Positions 62,042-64,000 of a stretch of 64,000 nucleotides of DNA are shown piece after piece. Both the position numbers and the translations under genes were made by a program. Position 1 is the stretch's first letter; each line of letters begins with the position of its first letter. Source of the DNA: Oceanobacillus sp. FSL K6-2867 (lineage in GTDB: Bacteria; Bacillota; Bacilli; Bacillales; Amphibacillaceae). Under the pieces are notes generated by a model. That model searched no databases. It had not been told where the DNA came from and saw only the letters and a program-made list of their open reading frames with translations. Where the stretch lies: positions 1,178,001 to 1,242,000 of the forward strand of contig NZ_CP150144.1 in the NCBI RefSeq assembly GCF_037963145.1. Reading direction: 5' to 3'.

Positions 62042-62279
62042 TTCTAATGTTGGAAACAACGAGCGTGGTTTATTGCCGTACCCAATTATTTTAGCTGCAA
62101 ATAAGGGTGAGCCAGAAGCAATGAAAGTAGTTGTTCTACATTATGGAAGCTATATGACAAGCCTATCCATGCGTAAGCTCCGTAATGAACAAGGAAACAC
62201 TTATTGGGGCATCGATGAAGATACACGTGAACGCTTACGAGCGAAGCTTATGCAATCTGTTTTAGCTTTCAAAATTTGA
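62025..62279 (+). CDS. Orf8-like helix-turn-helix protein
   Basis: An 84-residue protein (NERGLLPYPIILAANKGEPEAMKVVVLHYGSYMTSLSMRKLRNEQG) of the conserved helix-turn-helix family following Orf7 in Tn916-like elements. ATG 62025 has GGAGG nine bases upstream. It probably works with Orf7 in element regulation. Confidence 0.87.
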   Translation: MNGVINSNVGNNERGLLPYPIILAANKGEPEAMKVVVLHYGSYMTSLSMRKLRNEQGNTYWGIDEDTRERLRAKLMQSVLAFKI

Positions 62280-62405
62280 ATACAGAATGGTTAGGTTTTC
62301 CCTTTCATTAATCATATATTTGTTCTTTGACAAAGAAAGCACGGAAGATAACGCTGTGCAGTATAAACACAAAATCAGATACATTCTACTGATGACGAGC
62401 CACTT

Positions 62406-62611
62406 GATTCATACGCCATGACTTTCGTTAGAAACGAGCGATAATCTATGAATCTAATGCAATCGTGGTGGATTGCTGGCGATAACCCATCAGCTAGGAT
62501 AATGATACTCCCCTACCGTCATGGTTCGAGCGTTTGAAGCGTCGCAAGCTATGAGTAGAGCTGGAAGGAATACTTGCAGGGGTGAAATTCCCGTGGAGCT
62601 GTACCAACAGC
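62406..62611 (+). ncRNA. Structured RNA or DNA element at the ICE right end
   Basis: Richer in GC than its flanks and carrying several perfect stems: GATTCATA with TATGAATC (62406-62454) enclosing TCGTT/AACGA, GCAATC/GATTGC (62459-62476), GGGG/TCCC (about 62580-62592), and GCTGT/ACAGC (62598-62611). GCCATGAC (62415) can also pair with GTCATGGT (62519), giving a pseudoknot-like cross. No frame covers it. I do not recognise the family. Confidence 0.5.
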
Positions 62612-62651
62612 CGTCTGATTTTAATTGATTAATTATAAGGGGACGTGTTTT

Positions 62652-62765
62652 TTGAAACAGAATTTGATTCTATATAGTATGCAAATTGCTATGTTAAAAC
62701 AACTGCTAACCCGTAAATTGATTACCAAGAAAGAATATGGCATCATTTCTGATATTACAGACTGA
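62652..62765 (+). CDS. Small SHOCT-like ICE protein (37 aa)
   Basis: A 37-residue protein (LILYSMQIAMLKQLLTRKLITKKEYGIISDIT) with a helix followed by an L-I-T-x-x-E-Y motif, as in the small SHOCT-like proteins that precede recombinase genes in ICEs. TTG 62652 follows AAGGGGAC. No recombinase follows, only about 165 bp of apparently non-coding sequence and the terminator of the convergent permease gene. Confidence 0.6.
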   Translation: MKQNLILYSMQIAMLKQLLTRKLITKKEYGIISDITD

Positions 62766-62933
62766 ATTGTGTTTCTATTGGCGATACATTTTGTATAGGA
62801 GTTATCATATTTCCAATCATTCGATTTTTTGTTGTTAGAAGATTTAAGGATGTTCAATTTGATCTTCAATAATATAATCGGTCTAGATTCCAGAGTAATG
62901 AGGATTTTTTTAACAAAGGAATACATGAAAAAA

Positions 62934-62964
62934 ACACCTCCCGAACCGAACATTCGAGAGATGT
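62934..62964 (-). terminator. Terminator of the second permease gene
   Basis: ACATCTC + TCGAA pairs with TTCGG + GAGGTGT (wobbles) and is followed on the minus strand by TTTTTTTCATG, eight bp after the permease stop. Confidence 0.75.
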
Positions 62965-62971
62965 TTCGCTC

Positions 62972-64000
62972 TTATTTGTTTACAATGCGATTGTACGTAT
63001 TAACAGTTAATACGTAATAGACTGCATAGATGATAACAAAGAAGACTATAGCCATTAGAATAGGGAAGATAAGATTGATTCCAATGAGATTAGAAATAAA
63101 GTTGCTAGTAAAGTACAATGCCACACAACTGTGCAATATTCCTACGGTTAGTGGCAATCCAAACACAAATAATGACTGCCTTTTGATTGATTTACGTATA
63201 TCCTTTTTATTGACACCGATTTTTCTAAGGATTTCATAGTGTCCTTTCGCCTCATTCGCTTCTGTTAACTGTTTGAAATAAATGATACTTCCACTTGCCG
63301 CTAAAAATACAAGCCCCAAAAATCCAAAAATAAAGAGAGTAATTGCGTTTCCTTCTTTACCTTGCTTATACTCCGTATAAAATGATGAAGAAACTTGAAA
63401 ATCGTTTCCAACCAGTTTATTTACTTTCTTTGATGTGGCTTGTGCCGTTACTTCATTTTCCACTTCATACACTTTATAAGTTAATGGAGCCTCTTTTTTG
63501 GCTATCTCAGCAAACATTTCGTTACTGACTACGAGAAAGAAATCGGGATAATCGAAAGGTAGCACATTACTTTCAACCATATGAACAAATGGCAGTTCGC
63601 TGCTTCCTTGAGGCAATTGAATCGTTATATTTTCTCCTTTAAAAACCGACTTCGTATATTCAGTAAACCTTGGCTGGATTACTGCTGCTTGATTTCTTGA
63701 TAGTAAGACTGTTTCATCCTTATTTAAAGCATTCGCTGCTTTATTAAATGTACTTTCTGAGATTAATTGCACAGGATTTATGTCATAATCCAGTTGAAAT
63801 GAGAGTATTCCTTTTACCTGAATGACGGGTATGTCTAGTTGGGCTTTTATTGGATGTCGATGATCTGCTTTTATTATGCTCTCCACCTGCGAATCAAATT
63901 CTGGACCTTTTGACAAATGCGAATAGCTGAACGGAACAACTTCCTCAGCTCTTTTTTCGTTGCTGTAATACCCACTGTAAGTTGCACCTAAGAAACAGAT
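62972..64000 (-). CDS. BceB-type ABC transporter permease, 5' end cut by window
   Basis: Frame open to the window edge, 342 residues visible. It matches the second half of Bce-type permeases: ICFLGATYSGYYSNEKRAEEVVPFSYSHL, then an extracellular loop, and a C-terminal FtsX domain (LVFLAASGSIIYFKQLTEANEAKGHYEILRKIGVNKKDIRKSIKRQ). It resembles the permease at 23820-25694 closely enough to be a paralogue. The apparent start at 63916 is internal; the true start lies beyond the window. A role in peptide-antibiotic defence is likely. Confidence 0.9.
   Translation of the reverse strand: MCFLGATYSGYYSNEKRAEEVVPFSYSHLSKGPEFDSQVESIIKADHRHPIKAQLDIPVIQVKGILSFQLDYDINPVQLISESTFNKAANALNKDETVLLSRNQAAVIQPRFTEYTKSVFKGENITIQLPQGSSELPFVHMVESNVLPFDYPDFFLVVSNEMFAEIAKKEAPLTYKVYEVENEVTAQATSKKVNKLVGNDFQVSSSFYTEYKQGKEGNAITLFIFGFLGLVFLAASGSIIYFKQLTEANEAKGHYEILRKIGVNKKDIRKSIKRQSLFVFGLPLTVGILHSCVALYFTSNFISNLIGINLIFPILMAIVFFVIIYAVYYVLTVNTYNRIVNK

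Larger units (their letters stand above)
39013..62765 (+). mobile_element. Tn916/ICEBs1-family integrative conjugative element, integrase not seen
   Basis: The gene order is that of Tn916: orf23-like, orf22-like, orf21 (TcpA), oriT, orf20 (relaxase), orf19-like, orf18 (ArdA), orf17 (TcpE), orf16 (VirB4), orf15, orf14, orf13, cargo, then orf7- and orf8-like genes. The coordinates are the first and last recognisable element genes, not mapped ends. Two methyltransferases stand at the left. No integrase, excisionase or serine recombinase is found at either side, so excision would need help in trans. Confidence 0.9.

Noticed and set aside
62633..62953. 106-codon minus-strand frame as a possible recombinase
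   Set aside because: It is antisense to the small SHOCT-like gene and has no serine or tyrosine recombinase motif.

Overview
The window is low-GC Gram-positive DNA from a Bacillaceae member. It has strong AGGAGG ribosome binding sites, frequent TTG starts, Bce/Yxd-type ABC modules, a YkvI transporter and Zur- and CsoR-type operators. The closest feel is the Oceanobacillus/Virgibacillus/Gracilibacillus group of halotolerant bacilli, but the genus is an inference. No tRNA, rRNA or CRISPR array was seen.

Layout. 1-1.5 kb: start of a CzcO-type flavoprotein behind three Zur-like boxes. 2-6.8 kb: the most unusual part. It holds a divergent paralogue of the housekeeping sigma factor SigA and two tandem copies of a cassette. 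Each cassette has a 60-67 aa protein, a 15-17 aa Asp/Ser-rich micropeptide whose stop codon lies inside a long hairpin, and a universal-stress-protein-like protein of 205-225 aa. Four related TetR-type operators sit at the cassette promoters and a fifth lies before a tetR gene. I do not recognise this system. 6.9-11.4 kb: AraC regulator with a DMT exporter, small membrane proteins, a methyltransferase and an SDR enzyme. 11.5-13 kb: a TnpB-only IS605-type element killed by one nonsense codon. 13-16.6 kb: LysR with a divergent MFS exporter, then an EamA exporter. 16.7-22.8 kb: a catabolic cluster of aldehyde dehydrogenase, DapA-family lyase, flavin amine oxidase, YkvI-type transporter and RpiR regulator. 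23.3-29 kb: an antimicrobial-peptide-type ABC transporter with YxeA, divergent from a two-component system.

29.1-38.7 kb: an accessory block bounded by 139-bp imperfect direct repeats. It carries GNAT acetyltransferases, a frameshifted nucleotidyltransferase, a dead IS110 element with a candidate bridge RNA, a 14-TM multidrug exporter, a copper pair (CopZ plus a former lipoprotein) and an MBL-fold hydrolase.

39-62.8 kb: a Tn916/ICEBs1-family integrative conjugative element. It carries MT-A70 and C5 methyltransferases, Orf23/Orf22-like proteins, a TcpA coupling protein, oriT, a MobT/NicK relaxase, ArdA, TcpE, a VirB4 ATPase, an Orf15 membrane channel, a P60/muramidase hydrolase and TcpC. Cargo lies between the tcpC and sigma/orf8 ends: an alpha/beta hydrolase, a secreted beta/gamma-crystallin protein, GrpB, DUF5946, TetR with a GAP-family exporter, an acyltransferase and several broken genes. 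The right end keeps a sigma-like Orf7, Orf8, a strongly folded non-coding segment and a small protein, but no integrase or recombinase, so the element looks stranded. The window ends in a second Bce-type permease.

Working together: the ICE genes form one transfer machine (coupling protein, relaxase, channel, cell-wall hydrolase) with three functions that could blunt restriction (two methyltransferases, ArdA). The cassettes look like one TetR regulon. The 17-23 kb genes look like one catabolic operon. Much of the accessory sequence is decaying: two transposases, three tetR-type or nucleotidyltransferase genes, a LOG gene and an IS3 fragment are broken.
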